This document shows, piece after piece, positions 47,991-58,117 of a DNA stretch of 64,000 bases; the stretch's first letter is position 1, and every line of letters begins with the position of its first letter. The notes beneath the pieces were generated by a model. It saw nothing but the letters and a program-made list of their open reading frames with translations. It was not told where the DNA came from and ran no database searches. Origin of the DNA: Streptococcus parasanguinis (GTDB taxonomy: Bacteria; Bacillota; Bacilli; Lactobacillales; Streptococcaceae). The translations under genes and the position numbers were made by a program. The DNA is taken from positions 2,053,501-2,117,500 of the forward strand of contig NZ_CP133988.1 in the NCBI RefSeq assembly GCF_031582885.1. Reading direction: 5' to 3'.

Positions 47991-49622
47991 TTAAATTTGC
48001 TCGATTTGTACTTTTTCAGCGAGATTCATGGCATGGTCTGCAACACGTGTATAGTGAGAAATGATATCAATAAAGTTTACTCCGGCTTGAGGTGTACATT
48101 CGCCTTGGTTCAAACGACGAATATGGGTTTTCCGAAGTCTTTTCTCCAACTTTTCAATTGCCTCGTGACGTGCTACCAATTGGTTTGCAAGACTCACATC
48201 ATTGTTCTCAACAGCTTTTAAGGCATCCTCTACAAATTGATGGGTTTGGTTGTAAATATCTTCCAATTCAGCCAAGGCCGCTTCTGAAAAGACCACTTTC
48301 TTACGAATTAAATAATCGGTCAGATTGATCAAGGCTTCCGCGTGATCTCCAATCCGCTCCAAATCCCGTGAAGAATCCAAGATATTGGTGAGAACTTCAC
48401 TTTCTCTCGGACTCAAGGCTTCACTCGACAAACGAATCAAGTAGCGAGTCAAATCATCATCAATGGTATTGATGGCTTCTTCTGTCTTATGACCCTTTTC
48501 AGCTGTTTTTTCATTTTGATGAACAATATAATCATAAGAAAGATTAAAAGCTTTGTCTGCATATCCACCTAAATGAAGCAACTCTTTTTTTGCATTTCCA
48601 AGAGCAATCGAAGGTGCTTGAGTGATCAAATTTTCATCCAAGTAGAGCGGTTCATATTTGACAACCTCGTCCTCACCAGGAATCAGCTTGGTCACAAAGT
48701 ATGCCAAAGCTCCAATGAATGGGAACTGGATGATGGTATTGGTTATATTAAAGGTTCCGTGAGCAAAGGCTATGGTCATTTCTGGGGATAAATGAAGAGT
48801 CGTTTCAAACCATTGAATCAAAGAGGTAAACGGAACAAGGAAGACAAGACAGATAATGGTTCCGATAACATTAAAGGCTACATGGGCACCTGCCACACGT
48901 TTGGCCGCAATATTAGCTCCCAAGGAAGCAATGATAGCTGTAATGGTCGTTCCGATATTATCACCAAAGAGAACTGGGAGGGCTCCTTTCAGGTCAATCA
49001 AATGACTAGCATAGAGATTTTGCAAGATACCAATGGTTGCAGAAGAGGCCTGAATCAAAAGTGTTAAGCCTGATCCAACAAAGACACCCAAGATAGGACT
49101 TTTACTTAACTGCACCATATAGTCACGAAAGACTTGCAAATCTTTAAGAGGTTCCATAGCCCCACTCATCAAGTTGAGGGCAAAGAAGATACCACCGACA
49201 CCAAAAACGATTCGTCCAACATTATTAACCAAACGATTTTTGGTAAAGAAGAGACAAACCGCTCCGATAAAGAGCATGGGAAGAGCGTAGTCTCCTAATT
49301 TAAAACCAATGATAAAGGAGGTAATAGTCGTTCCAATATTGGCCCCCATAACAATACCAATAGCTTGACGGAGGGTTAGAAGTCCTGCACTCACCAGACC
49401 GACCGTAATCACTGTAACCCCTGAACTCGACTGAATCAAGGCAGTCATCCCAATCCCTACTAGAACCCCTAGAAAGGGATTACTCGTATATTTATCAATA
49501 TAGTAGCGAAGTCGATCTCCTGCAGCCTGTTGCAAGCCTTCTCCCATGGTTTTAATACTATAGAGAAAGAGCCCCAGCCCTCCCAAAAAGTTAAATACAA
49601 TTTCCTGCCAGTTAATCGACAT
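47991..49622 (-). CDS. Na/Pi-cotransporter family protein with PhoU-like domain
   Basis: A 543-aa membrane protein. Residues about 5-300 hold eight or so helices in two inverted halves, each with the Q-S-S family motif (MTALIQSSSGVTV and LTLLIQASSATIG) and GANIGTT / GDNIGTT loops. The C-terminal about 190 residues form a PhoU-like helical bundle. It should take up (or release) phosphate with sodium. ATG 49622 is chosen because GGAGG is 7 bases upstream; the ATG two codons earlier is too close. Confidence 0.9.
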   Translation of the reverse strand: MSINWQEIVFNFLGGLGLFLYSIKTMGEGLQQAAGDRLRYYIDKYTSNPFLGVLVGIGMTALIQSSSGVTVITVGLVSAGLLTLRQAIGIVMGANIGTTITSFIIGFKLGDYALPMLFIGAVCLFFTKNRLVNNVGRIVFGVGGIFFALNLMSGAMEPLKDLQVFRDYMVQLSKSPILGVFVGSGLTLLIQASSATIGILQNLYASHLIDLKGALPVLFGDNIGTTITAIIASLGANIAAKRVAGAHVAFNVIGTIICLVFLVPFTSLIQWFETTLHLSPEMTIAFAHGTFNITNTIIQFPFIGALAYFVTKLIPGEDEVVKYEPLYLDENLITQAPSIALGNAKKELLHLGGYADKAFNLSYDYIVHQNEKTAEKGHKTEEAINTIDDDLTRYLIRLSSEALSPRESEVLTNILDSSRDLERIGDHAEALINLTDYLIRKKVVFSEAALAELEDIYNQTHQFVEDALKAVENNDVSLANQLVARHEAIEKLEKRLRKTHIRRLNQGECTPQAGVNFIDIISHYTRVADHAMNLAEKVQIEQI

Positions 49623-49666
49623 GTTCATTCCTCCAAATTTGAGATCAGAAATAAAACTCCTCTCCT

Positions 49667-49695
49667 ATTGTAAAGGATAATTTCCAATCACACAA
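49667..49695 (-). promoter_or_regulatory. Promoter of Na/Pi transporter
   Basis: Minus-strand -35 TTGTGT (49690-49695), 17-base spacer, -10 TACAAT (49667-49672). Confidence 0.6.
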
Positions 49696-49780
49696 GAGAT
49701 TTCTGTAAATTTCTATTATTTTTTGAAACCGTTTTTTCCTTCTGTTTTATTTTCCTCGTTTTAAGAGCCAAAAAAAGAGG

Positions 49781-49797
49781 GTGGAAAATTTCCAACC
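49781..49797. repeat. Left 17-bp direct repeat flanking insertion
   Basis: GTGGAAAATTTCCAACC, identical to 50053-50069. On the minus strand it is followed by CCTCTTTTTTT, the outer arm and T run of a terminator. Confidence 0.85.
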
Positions 49798-50052
49798 CGA
49801 GACTGTAGACAAACTATTCTTTTTTATAAATCTAATAAATTCTATAAAAAGAAATGTTACTCGTTAGAGTGATTCAATCATCTACTGAAACTTTTCGTCG
49901 TGAGAAAAGTACCTGAAACTTAATAGTTTCAGGTACTCGGAATTATTGAGACCTTAGGCTCAATAATTAGTCATGGAACTTCGAAGAAGTTCGCTGACGT
50001 CCGTACTCACCTAAGGAAAGTTTCTAAGAAGACTTTGTCTTTCAATCTGGGC
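49798..50052. mobile_element. 255-bp insertion carrying structured element E2
   Basis: Lies between two identical 17-bp repeats downstream of rbfA. Removing it together with one repeat joins the rbfA stop to a perfect terminator (AGAGG-T-TGGAA ... TTCCA-C-CCTCT then T run). It has no ORF. Beside E2 it contains an AT-rich inverted repeat TTCTTTTTTATA / TATAAAAAGAA (about 49818-49853) and AGACAAA / TTTGTCT near the ends (49807-49813, 50034-50040). The gap 49629-50072 has no gene; before 49781 only the Na/Pi promoter is seen. Confidence 0.65.
49887..50024 (+). other. Four-stem structured element E2
   Basis: Closing stem GAAACTTTTC-GTC-GTGAG (49887-49904) with CTCAC-CTAA-GGAAAGTTTC (50006-50024). 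Hairpin A AGTACCTGAAACT / AGTTTCAGGTACT (49908-49937), hairpin B AATTATTGAG / CTCAATAATT with loop ACCTTAGG (49941-49968), hairpin C GAACTTC-GAA-GAAGTTC (49976-49992). Same plan as E1 with changed, still-paired stems. It is on the opposite strand to the surrounding genes. Confidence 0.75.
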
Positions 50053-50069
50053 GTGGAAAATTTCCAACC
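50053..50069. repeat. Right 17-bp direct repeat flanking insertion
   Basis: GTGGAAAATTTCCAACC, 3 bases beyond the rbfA stop codon. On the minus strand it forms TTGGAA/TTCCA but lacks the CCTC arm and T run. Confidence 0.85.
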
Positions 50070-50072
50070 TCT

Positions 50073-50423
50073 CTAGTCTTTGTTCAAATTGCGTAACATC
50101 TCATCGATCTTGTTACCGTATTCGATAGACTCGTCTTTGACAAAAGTAAGATCCGGAATCTTGTATAATTTCAGATTCCGACCTAATTCACGCTTGATGG
50201 TTCCTGTTGCTTTTTCAAGGCCTGTCTGAGCCTTTTGATTGTCTGAAGCCAAATCACTCATAATTGAATAATACACTTTGGCCATAGACAAATCACCTAG
50301 CATTTGAACATCCGTAATGGTGACGCCTTGAACACGCGGGTCACGGACTTTCTTTTGTAAAATCTCGTTGACTTCCCGCTTAATTTCCATCCCTACTCGG
50401 TCTGTCCGAAAATGACTTGCCAT
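50073..50423 (-). CDS. rbfA: Ribosome-binding factor A
   Basis: A 116-aa KH-type protein that helps mature the 16S 5' end on the 30S subunit, important in the cold. Typical features: the N-terminal [19 protein letters not shown] helix, [13 protein letters not shown] and the [17 protein letters not shown] motif. It is last of the rimP-nusA-rnpM-ylxQ-infB-rbfA operon. Confidence 0.96.
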   Translation of the reverse strand: MASHFRTDRVGMEIKREVNEILQKKVRDPRVQGVTITDVQMLGDLSMAKVYYSIMSDLASDNQKAQTGLEKATGTIKRELGRNLKLYKIPDLTFVKDESIEYGNKIDEMLRNLNKD

Positions 50424-50496
50424 AGGAACTCCTTTCTGCTCTGTGTTTAAAAACTAGGAAATCAGAGGAAAACCCTCTTTTTTCCTAGTCAGCATC

Positions 50497-53211
50497 TTAT
50501 TTTTTAATTTCTTCCATGATGTAGGCTTCGATGGTATCATCTGTCTTGATATCATTGTAACCTTCAATCATCAATCCACCTTCACGACCATTTGTGATCT
50601 CCTTGACATCATCTTTGAAGTGTTTCAAGCTTGCAAGAGCACCGTCATAAATCACGACACCGTCACGAATGACACGGACTTTGGAATCACGAGTAACCTT
50701 ACCACTGAGGACCATAAATCCACCGATGGTACCCACTTTAGAGACCTTAAAGGTTTCACGAATAACTGCTTCCCCGATGACTTTCTCTTCGAACTCAGGA
50801 TCCAACATTCCCTTCATAGCATCTTCCATTTCTTCAATCACTTTGTAGATAATTGAGTGAAGACGGATTTCCACCTCGTCAGCTTCAGCTTGTTGACGTG
50901 CTTGTGGAGTAGGACGGACGTTAAATCCGATGATGAAGGCATTTGAAGCTTCTGCAAGGGTCACGTCTGATTCGTTGATCGCACCAACTGCTGAGTGAAC
51001 GATGGTCACTTTCACACCTTCTACTTCAATCTTTTGAAGGGAAGCAGAAAGAGCTTCAACCGAACCTTGTACATCGGCTTTAATGATGACATTAACAGAT
51101 TTCACTTCCCCAGCCTTCAAGGTATCAAAGAGATTTTCAAGGCTGACGCGGTTGGTTGCTTGACGTTGTTTCATCAGAGCACGTTTGGCACGTTCTTCAC
51201 CCGCTGCACGCGCTGATTTTTCATCTTCATAAACCGCGAAGTGGTCACCCGCCATTGGCGCTTCGTTCAAACCAGTGATAGAAACCGGAGTAGATGGTCC
51301 TGCCACCTTCACACGACGTCCAAGGTCATTGGTCATGGCACGGACACGTCCAAAGGTATTTCCGACAACGATTGGGTCTTGAACATTCAAGGTACCTTGT
51401 TGAACAAGGAGAGTTGCCACCGCACCTTTTCCTTTATCCAAGCGCGCTTCGATAACAGTACCGATGGCACGAACAGTTGGATCTGCCTTGAGTTCTTGGA
51501 TTTCAGCCACAAGAAGGACCGTTTCCAAGAGTTCGTCGATATTTTGGTTGAACTTGGCTGAGATTTCTACAAACTCAGAATCGCCACCCCAAGCAGTTGA
51601 CATAACCCCATGCTCTGCCAATTCACCGATGACACGCTCTGGATTAGCTCCTGGTTTATCGATCTTGTTGATGGCCACAATGATTGGAACATTGGCAGCT
51701 TTTGAGTGGTTGATGGCTTCGATGGTCTGTGGCATCACCCCGTCATCTGCTGCTACGACCAAGATGGTAATATCGGTAACAGATGCACCACGCGCCCGCA
51801 TAGAAGTAAAGGCCGCGTGTCCAGGTGTATCCAAGAAGGTAATCTTCTTGCCATTTTCCACGATTTGGTAAGCCCCGATGTGCTGGGTGATTCCTCCCGC
51901 TTCACCTGTTGCTACACGTGAATTACGAAGGGTATCCAAAAGGGTAGTTTTACCGTGGTCAACGTGTCCCATGATGGTGACAACTGGTGGACGCTCTACC
52001 AACTCATCTGGATTCAAATAGCCATCTTCGACGAAGAAACGTTCGATATCCGCATTGTCCACTTCAACCTTTTTCTTGGCTTCAATTCCATAATCCACCA
52101 TCAAGAGTTCAATCGTATCTCCATCCAGCGATTGGTTTTGAGTCGCCATGACTCCCATCATAAAGAGTTTCTTGACGATTTCAGCTGGTTCACGCTTGAT
52201 GCGTTTTGCGATTTCTGCAACCGTCATTCCATCCGTATACTCAAATTCACTTGGTAATTCATGGAATTTACGCTCTGTTACTGGTTTTGGAGCATCATTA
52301 CGGTTGTTCTTTCCTTTTTTATTTTTCTTATTGTTATTCCAGTTACTATTTCTCTGATTTCTCACTTGATTTTGACTATTTCGATTCCTTTGTTGTTTTC
52401 TTGGACCATCTTCTTCACGATCAAAATCATCGCGTTTCTTATCTGGTCGCGCTTGTTTCTTCCGACGTGTATCGACTTGAGCTGGAGCAGCAGCAACAGC
52501 TGGTTTTGTATGGTTCTCAACAGCTGGCTCCTGTACAGGTGCTTTCACTTCTGGTGCTTCTACCCGTTTCCGGCGCTGTTGACGTTCTTGTTCTGCTTTT
52601 GCAGCTTGTTGTTTGTAGCGATCTTCACTTCCACGTGCGTACTCAGCATTTTGTTCAGCCTTCAGTGCTGCTGCACGCGCTTTGAAATCAACTTTTGGTG
52701 CTACTTGGGCTTGTTCACCACGTCTTTGATCTGGTCGGTTATTGCGACGCTCAGAACCTTGATTTCGTTGTTCATTTCGCTCTTGTGGTCGTTGATTTCG
52801 GTTGTCACCATGACGCTGATTGTCTTTGCGATCACGTTTTGGACGATTATCTTGTTGTTTCCTACGTTCAGCCTGCTCTTTTGCACGCGCTTCTCGTTCC
52901 GCTTTAAAGTTACGACTCTTTGGTTTAGCAGCTGACGTTACTGATTTTGTCTCAGTTGCTCCTTCTTTTTTGATGGGCGCTGCTTCTTTTTTCTCTGCGA
53001 CAGCCGTTGTCTTGGCAGCCACTTCTGCTACTTTCTTTTCGACTGTTTCTTTTTTCGCTGAAAAGCTCTTGATCAACTTTTCAGCAACATCAGTATCGAC
53101 ACTAGATGCATGACTCTTGACGTCAAAACCTAATTCTTTCGCACGAGTGACGACTTCCTTACTTTCCTTGCCCAATTCTTTGGCAATTTCGTATAATCTT
53201 TTCTTAGACAA
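50497..53211 (-). CDS. infB: Translation initiation factor IF-2
   Basis: A 904-aa GTPase that places initiator tRNA. The N-terminal IF2-N domain ([15 protein letters not shown]) is followed by a long low-complexity Lys/Arg/Asn/Gln-rich linker (about 60-330), then a second IF2-N domain, the G domain ([24 protein letters not shown]) and domains II-IV. Initiation is at a TTG codon (53209-53211), with GGAGG 7 bases upstream; no ATG is nearby. The long plus-strand open frames seen against the linker are shadows. Confidence 0.97.
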   Translation of the reverse strand: MSKKRLYEIAKELGKESKEVVTRAKELGFDVKSHASSVDTDVAEKLIKSFSAKKETVEKKVAEVAAKTTAVAEKKEAAPIKKEGATETKSVTSAAKPKSRNFKAEREARAKEQAERRKQQDNRPKRDRKDNQRHGDNRNQRPQERNEQRNQGSERRNNRPDQRRGEQAQVAPKVDFKARAAALKAEQNAEYARGSEDRYKQQAAKAEQERQQRRKRVEAPEVKAPVQEPAVENHTKPAVAAAPAQVDTRRKKQARPDKKRDDFDREEDGPRKQQRNRNSQNQVRNQRNSNWNNNKKNKKGKNNRNDAPKPVTERKFHELPSEFEYTDGMTVAEIAKRIKREPAEIVKKLFMMGVMATQNQSLDGDTIELLMVDYGIEAKKKVEVDNADIERFFVEDGYLNPDELVERPPVVTIMGHVDHGKTTLLDTLRNSRVATGEAGGITQHIGAYQIVENGKKITFLDTPGHAAFTSMRARGASVTDITILVVAADDGVMPQTIEAINHSKAANVPIIVAINKIDKPGANPERVIGELAEHGVMSTAWGGDSEFVEISAKFNQNIDELLETVLLVAEIQELKADPTVRAIGTVIEARLDKGKGAVATLLVQQGTLNVQDPIVVGNTFGRVRAMTNDLGRRVKVAGPSTPVSITGLNEAPMAGDHFAVYEDEKSARAAGEERAKRALMKQRQATNRVSLENLFDTLKAGEVKSVNVIIKADVQGSVEALSASLQKIEVEGVKVTIVHSAVGAINESDVTLAEASNAFIIGFNVRPTPQARQQAEADEVEIRLHSIIYKVIEEMEDAMKGMLDPEFEEKVIGEAVIRETFKVSKVGTIGGFMVLSGKVTRDSKVRVIRDGVVIYDGALASLKHFKDDVKEITNGREGGLMIEGYNDIKTDDTIEAYIMEEIKK

Positions 53212-53227
53212 TTGCTGTCCTCCTCTT

Positions 53228-53527
53228 CTATTCCATAAGAGACCTCATTTTCTTTGAAAATCCAGCATCTACAACAGCGACGACCTTACGGGCACGTCCA
53301 ATTGCAGTGCTTAATTCTAGTGTTGAAAACACGGTAGATACTTGAACCTCATAATAGTGACCCTTATCCGTCACCTTTTTTGTCAGGTTACTAGCTGCAT
53401 CATTTGCCAGAAAAACTAATTTTGCTTTTTCTTCCTGGATTGCTTTGATCACGAGTTCTTCTCCAGAAATGAGTTTTCCTGCTCTTTGCGCCAAGCCCAA
53501 CAAATTACTTATCTTTTGCTTATTCAA
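53228..53527 (-). CDS. ylxQ: YlxQ, L7Ae-type RNA-binding protein
   Basis: A 99-aa protein of the L7Ae/L30e superfamily (kink-turn RNA binding), with the start [24 protein letters not shown] and the [14 protein letters not shown] core. Function in streptococci not established; likely ribosome-associated. It starts at TTG 53527 and overlaps rnpM by 8 bases. Confidence 0.9.
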   Translation of the reverse strand: MNKQKISNLLGLAQRAGKLISGEELVIKAIQEEKAKLVFLANDAASNLTKKVTDKGHYYEVQVSTVFSTLELSTAIGRARKVVAVVDAGFSKKMRSLME

Positions 53528-53816
53528 GGCCTAACTCTCTTCTCTTCACCTTATGATCTACATAAGCGATCAATTCATCATAGAAAGCTTCTTCCACTTC
53601 CATATTAAAGCTACGATTAAAAACTTTCTTTTTCTTAGCAAGTGCCGCTTCTTCATTGTCTAGCTTGATGTAAGCACCTCGACCATTGGCCTTGCCAGTT
53701 GGATCGATAAAGACTTGTCCTTCTTTATTTTTGACAATGCGGAGCAAATCGCGCTTATCAATAATTTCATTTGAAACGACAGATTTTCTTAAAGGGATTT
53801 TTCTTGTTTTTACCAT
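53520..53816 (-). CDS. rnpM: YlxR/RnpM, RNase P modulator
   Basis: A 98-aa basic protein of the YlxR (DUF448) family. The conserved GRGAYIKLD core is present; the usual N-terminal R-x-C-cysteine motif is changed here (KTRKIPLRKSVVSN). The B. subtilis member binds RNase P RNA and modulates its activity. It lies 14 bases after nusA. Confidence 0.9.
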   Translation of the reverse strand: MVKTRKIPLRKSVVSNEIIDKRDLLRIVKNKEGQVFIDPTGKANGRGAYIKLDNEEAALAKKKKVFNRSFNMEVEEAFYDELIAYVDHKVKRRELGLE

Positions 53817-53830
53817 TTTCCCTCCCTCAC

Positions 53831-54973
53831 TTAGTCGACTTGCTCTTCGCCACTTTCTACTTGGTCTTCAAAAGTTTCTTGAGCTGCTTCCATTTCTTCG
53901 AACTCACTTGCAGATTTGATATCGATGCGGTAACCAGTCAAATGAGCCGCCAAACGAACGTTTTGACCACGACGACCAATAGCAAGAGATAATTTGTTGT
54001 CTGGAACCACAACGAGAGCATGTTTGCTATCTTCATCATCAAAAATAACTTGGTCCACTTCTGCAGGAGCGATCGCATTGTAGATAAATTCAGCTGGATC
54101 TGGAACCCACTCGATGACATCGATATTTTCTTCTGTCGGAACCATACGGTCTAATTTTTGATCGTATCGAGCTGGGTGGAACTTGCTGGTAATCTTTTTA
54201 ATATTCGATCCACCACGACCAACGATAGTCCCAATCGCATCTACGTTTGGATTATGGCTACGAACCGCAACTTTTGTACGATCTCCAGCTTCACGCGCTA
54301 CACTCATAATCTCAACAGTTCCATCATAGACTTCAGGAATTTCTTGTTCCATCAAACGTTTGATCATTTCAGGATGGCTTCGGCTAACAAAGACATTGAC
54401 ACCACGAGGGTTATCTTCTACCTTGTAAACAAAAACTTCGATCCGGTCATGGGATTGGAAGACTTCTCCTGGAATTTGGTCTTGCTTAGACAATTGTGCT
54501 TCGATTGAACCAAGATTGACATAGATAAATCGATTGTCAAAGCGCTCCACCGTTCCACTCATGATTTCATTTTCATGTTCTTTATAAGTGTTATAGGTGA
54601 TGGTGCGCGTTTGCTTACGCATTTTTTCCATGATCGTTTGTTTAGCAGATTGAGCTGCTACACGACCAAATTCAGCTGGTGCTTCTTCAAACTTGATCTT
54701 GTCCCCCAACTCATAAGCAGAGCTAATGGCTAAGGCATCCTTCAAGCTGATTTCTAAACGGCTATCAAAGACTTCATCCACCACTTCACGAACCGTATAA
54801 ACACGGAAATCTCCAGTTTTTTCATTGAATTCAATCGCTGCACTTTCTGATTGTCCATAACGACGGCGATAAGCTGAACGCAATGATTCTGTGACGGCTT
54901 CGATGATATCTTCTTTTTTGATCCCTTTGTCTTCTTCCAAAATGCGGAAGGCTTCTAGCATTTCTTTACTCAT
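53831..54973 (-). CDS. nusA: Transcription termination/antitermination factor NusA
   Basis: A 380-aa elongation factor. The N-terminal RNA-polymerase-binding domain (about 1-130) is followed by S1 (about 135-200, GTVERFDNRFIYVNLG), KH1 and KH2 (GTIVGRGGSNIKKI and AIGRRGQNVRLAAHLTG). The last about 35 residues are acidic, without the extra repeats of Gram-negative NusA. It lies between rimP and rnpM. Confidence 0.97.
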   Translation of the reverse strand: MSKEMLEAFRILEEDKGIKKEDIIEAVTESLRSAYRRRYGQSESAAIEFNEKTGDFRVYTVREVVDEVFDSRLEISLKDALAISSAYELGDKIKFEEAPAEFGRVAAQSAKQTIMEKMRKQTRTITYNTYKEHENEIMSGTVERFDNRFIYVNLGSIEAQLSKQDQIPGEVFQSHDRIEVFVYKVEDNPRGVNVFVSRSHPEMIKRLMEQEIPEVYDGTVEIMSVAREAGDRTKVAVRSHNPNVDAIGTIVGRGGSNIKKITSKFHPARYDQKLDRMVPTEENIDVIEWVPDPAEFIYNAIAPAEVDQVIFDDEDSKHALVVVPDNKLSLAIGRRGQNVRLAAHLTGYRIDIKSASEFEEMEAAQETFEDQVESGEEQVD

Positions 54974-55017
54974 GTTTTTCTTGCCTCTACTATAAAGGCA
55001 TCCTTTCTTTCATTCTG

Positions 55018-55497
55018 TTACAATTTTACAGCCAACCTTGCTTTGGACACAAGGTTATAAGGAATTTCTACAGTTTTCTTTCGTGTTTTATCCATATACT
55101 CGATGGTCAAAACATCCTCTTCAAAACGCACCAAGGTTCCCTCAAAGACCTTTTGCTTTTCAACAGCCTTGTACAAGCTTATGTTTACATACTTACCAAG
55201 AGCTCCCTCAAGGGCTTGCTTGGTTTTCAAAGGTCTCTCCAGGCCAGGACTGGTAACTTCTAAAAAGTACTGTTCTGGAAATGGGTCTGGTTTGATTTGA
55301 TCCAATAGCGGGCTAATGATTTCTGTCAAATCCGCTGTATCATTCAGTGTGATCCCTTCTGGTTTGTCTACGAAAATGCTTAAGACGTAGTCACCACCCA
55401 TTTTGCCATATTCAACATCGACCAATTCAAATGGTTCCTGGATGGCAGGCTGAATCACTTCTGTTACTAAGTCAACAATCGTTGCGATGGTTGCCAC
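55018..55497 (-). CDS. rimP: Ribosome maturation factor RimP
   Basis: A 159-aa protein needed for 30S assembly. Conserved segments [40 protein letters not shown] and the C-terminal Sm-like half are present. The annotated start is GTG 55497 by homology, but the Shine-Dalgarno GAGGAGG runs into this codon with no spacing. It would be correctly spaced (8 bases) for an AUC codon three codons later (55486-55488). It is first of the translation operon, with a consensus promoter and a leader hairpin. Confidence 0.93.
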   Translation of the reverse strand: MATIATIVDLVTEVIQPAIQEPFELVDVEYGKMGGDYVLSIFVDKPEGITLNDTADLTEIISPLLDQIKPDPFPEQYFLEVTSPGLERPLKTKQALEGALGKYVNISLYKAVEKQKVFEGTLVRFEEDVLTIEYMDKTRKKTVEIPYNLVSKARLAVKL

Positions 55498-55510
55498 CTC
55501 CTCATAGATA

Positions 55511-55536
55511 AGAGGCGAAGATATTTCCCCGCCTCT
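55511..55536 (-). promoter_or_regulatory. Leader hairpin of rimP operon
   Basis: AGAGGCG / CGCCTCT with a 12-base loop, in the 5' leader on the minus strand, 14 bases before the GTG. No long T run, so rather a processing or translational element than a terminator. Confidence 0.5.
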
Positions 55537-55557
55537 CCTTTTCTATTCATTTAAGGT

Positions 55558-55586
55558 ATTATAACACGATTCCCCAATGATTGCAA
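55558..55586 (-). promoter_or_regulatory. Promoter of rimP-rbfA operon
   Basis: Minus-strand -35 TTGCAA (55581-55586), 17-base spacer, -10 TATAAT (55558-55563). Confidence 0.85.
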
Positions 55587-55594
55587 GGAATATG

Positions 55595-56230
55595 CTAAAA
55601 CTGTGCTTCTACACGGTAAATGACCTGGCCTTTACTTGAGAACTTTTTCTCATATTCCGTCATGACATTCCCCTCAAAATCACTATCATGAAGATCTAGC
55701 CAGACTCCCTTCAAAGTCATACCATACTGTGAAAAGCTCACTAAACTGTATTCAAACAGACCTCGATTATCTGTTTTAAAGTGAATCTCCCCATGTTCTG
55801 GAAGAATTTGCTTGAAGGTATCCAGGAAGGTCTTGTAAGTCAAGCGACGCTTCTCATGACGTTTCTTAGGCCAAGGATCTGAAAAATTCAGATAGAGTTG
55901 ATCAATTTCCCCATCTTCAAAATAGTTGGTCAAGCTATCTCCGTCTACCCAAAGCAATTTAATGTTAGGAACATCAGCTTCTAAGACCTTATCTAAAGCA
56001 TAACTCAAGACCGATTTTTGAATATCAATTCCGATGTAGTTGATCTCTGGATTGGCCTTGGCCATTCCAGTAATAAAGGCCCCTTTTCCGCTACCCACTT
56101 CGATATGAATAGGATGGTCATTCCCGAAAATTTCATGCCATTTTCCCTTGGCATCTTCTGGATTTAGGACCACATATTGCGGGTTCGCTTCTAATAATTC
56201 AGTCGCTCCCTTGCGATTTCTAACTCTCAT
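55595..56230 (-). CDS. trmB: tRNA (guanine-N7)-methyltransferase
   Basis: A 211-aa Rossmann methyltransferase making m7G46 in tRNA. SAM site [15 protein letters not shown]; the catalytic and tRNA motifs [16 protein letters not shown] and [12 protein letters not shown] are present. The ATG overlaps the ccrZ stop by 4 bases. Confidence 0.97.
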   Translation of the reverse strand: MRVRNRKGATELLEANPQYVVLNPEDAKGKWHEIFGNDHPIHIEVGSGKGAFITGMAKANPEINYIGIDIQKSVLSYALDKVLEADVPNIKLLWVDGDSLTNYFEDGEIDQLYLNFSDPWPKKRHEKRRLTYKTFLDTFKQILPEHGEIHFKTDNRGLFEYSLVSFSQYGMTLKGVWLDLHDSDFEGNVMTEYEKKFSSKGQVIYRVEAQF

Positions 56231-57021
56231 ATTTCCTTTCCATATTTCAACCGGAAATTGCGCAGAGCATAGATCTCGCGATTGACATTTTCTAAATCAT
56301 TATTTTCATAGTATTTAGCAATTTGGCACAAGAAAGAGTATTGACCAAACCAATAGAGTTTATCAAATACTTTTTGATTGTACTTGTAGCCATAATAGCC
56401 TAACCAATCGCGCCAATTAGAATCTGGGATATAGTGACTCAAGATATGCGCCACATCCAACATCCGGTCTGTCAAACGAACAGAGTCCCAATCGACTAGA
56501 TAAATCAAGCCGCTCTCTGTCTCAATCCAGTTACTATGACGGACATCCCCGTGGACGATCGTCGCATAATCCTCCCGAAAGGCAGGCACTGTCTTACGTA
56601 AATTCTTTACGACTGATTGGATATAGTGGTTCTGACGTAGGGCAATTGGCAACCGGTTGCTCCAAGAATTGAGCAATTCTAATGGAGATTCCACAGGATA
56701 GCCAAGTTTTTTCAATTGGGTCATCAAAGGTCTAGAACGGTGCAATCTCGTTAAAATATTGACCACTTGTTTTTTCGACATCCCATTTGGCGTGAGAATT
56801 TCCCCATTCAACCATTCTTGGGCACTCATCACATTTCCATCTGGCAATCGTCGACTCCATAACAATTGAGGAGCAATCTGTTCTTTTGCTAGACCCGCAA
56901 GGATTGGGGTCGTATTCATTTTTACAAAAACGCGCCCACCATCTGGGTAGGTCCCCATGTAGGCCTTCCCACTCTTCCCAGGAATTGGGGTGAGGCTTAG
57001 CTCTTTTTCATTCGAGTCCAT
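56227..57021 (-). CDS. ccrZ: CcrZ, cell-cycle regulating choline-kinase-like protein
   Basis: A 264-aa APH/choline-kinase-fold protein. Kinase-like motifs are seen: VFVKMN (ATP Lys), [11 protein letters not shown] (Brenner motif with catalytic Asp) and [12 protein letters not shown]. In pneumococcus CcrZ binds FtsZ and couples division to DnaA-dependent replication start. ATG 57021 is used since GGAGG is 6 bases upstream; 19 extra codons upstream are open but begin inside ecsB. Confidence 0.92.
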   Translation of the reverse strand: MDSNEKELSLTPIPGKSGKAYMGTYPDGGRVFVKMNTTPILAGLAKEQIAPQLLWSRRLPDGNVMSAQEWLNGEILTPNGMSKKQVVNILTRLHRSRPLMTQLKKLGYPVESPLELLNSWSNRLPIALRQNHYIQSVVKNLRKTVPAFREDYATIVHGDVRHSNWIETESGLIYLVDWDSVRLTDRMLDVAHILSHYIPDSNWRDWLGYYGYKYNQKVFDKLYWFGQYSFLCQIAKYYENNDLENVNREIYALRNFRLKYGKEI

Positions 57022-57061
57022 CTTTTCCTCCGTAAAAAGTTTCCAATCTATTTTACTAATT

Positions 57062-58117
57062 TTAACGACTTTCGTCAACCAAGCGCGCCATCTTAAATGG
57101 AAGATAGAGTAGGATTAAAGCAACTGTATAAGCCAGTAGGCCTAACAACAGGACTTTATCTGAAATAAAGACCAGGCCAATTCCTCCTTCTATCACCGTT
57201 ATCATCCCCATGACCAGCTGAATCGTTTTGTTCAACCCTGCCTTTTTACTGCCCTTTTTCATCGGGAAAAGGAGGGTCAAGGGTTGATAATCAAAAGCAC
57301 TGTAAAGCCCCAGTAATTGAAAAATAACCAAGTAATTGAGCAAGGCTACAAGGGCAATCACTACGAGAGGCTGGGGAATAAAGATGATAGCGAGAATAGA
57401 AAGAGCCAAGAGTCGTAGAGTCATAGAGAAAAGATCTCCATTCCGTAGGAAGGAGCGCATATATAAGTGCAGCCACGTATTGCCATGTGTCTTGGGAAGA
57501 AGCCCTAAGAAACCATCCAAGTAAGCTCTTCTTTTAACACTGTTGGTAATGCCTTTCACCGTTGTAAACAAGGCAAAGAAACGAAGAATCAATTGTTTCC
57601 TTGCATTCTCACGAGCAATGGCCAAGGTCCAATTCAAATTTCCATCCTGGTAGAAACGCGCTTCCTTCCAGCTAAAAACAGCCCCTTTAGCCACCCCTAA
57701 GACAAGGATATAAGCTACAATAGCAAGTTTATCCAGCCCCGTTGCCAGAAGAAGAGGCACAAATAATAGAAGGACAAAACTTTGAATCAAAAACCAAAAC
57801 ACAAAAGACTTCTTGGCCTGCCCTTTGATATAACGTTTCACTTCCTCTTCCTTTACCAAAAGGAATAAAGCATCGGGCTTCTCTAAGTAGGTCGCAATAG
57901 AGCCTATCGGAACCAAGAGGAGCAAACCAATCATGAGACTCCAACGGATCAGGCTTGTATCTTTGGGTAGATCTTGCAAGAATTGACTGTATTGAACCGC
58001 CAAAAATCCTATAAAAATCAACATAAAGAGGACGAAATGATCATTGAGAACATAGCGGCTATATTTTACACATTGAGTTCGAAACGTTTGTTGCCGTTTT
58101 TTCATCAACTCTTTCAT
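57062..58117 (-). CDS. ecsB: EcsB/PptB-type ABC exporter permease
   Basis: A 351-aa membrane protein with about nine hydrophobic helices in pairs and no soluble domain, typical of EcsB. With EcsA it forms an exporter; in streptococci the pair (PptAB) secretes short peptide pheromones. The ATG overlaps ecsA by 4 bases. Sequence is poorly conserved in the family, so the call leans on size, topology and its partner. Confidence 0.87.
   Translation of the reverse strand: MKELMKKRQQTFRTQCVKYSRYVLNDHFVLFMLIFIGFLAVQYSQFLQDLPKDTSLIRWSLMIGLLLLVPIGSIATYLEKPDALFLLVKEEEVKRYIKGQAKKSFVFWFLIQSFVLLLFVPLLLATGLDKLAIVAYILVLGVAKGAVFSWKEARFYQDGNLNWTLAIARENARKQLILRFFALFTTVKGITNSVKRRAYLDGFLGLLPKTHGNTWLHLYMRSFLRNGDLFSMTLRLLALSILAIIFIPQPLVVIALVALLNYLVIFQLLGLYSAFDYQPLTLLFPMKKGSKKAGLNKTIQLVMGMITVIEGGIGLVFISDKVLLLGLLAYTVALILLYLPFKMARLVDESR

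Noticed and set aside
52206..52935. Long plus-strand open frames (up to 224 codons) opposite infB
   Set aside because: They lie against the low-complexity Lys/Arg/Gln linker of IF-2, where antisense frames open by composition; no promoter or ribosome site, and infB is certain.
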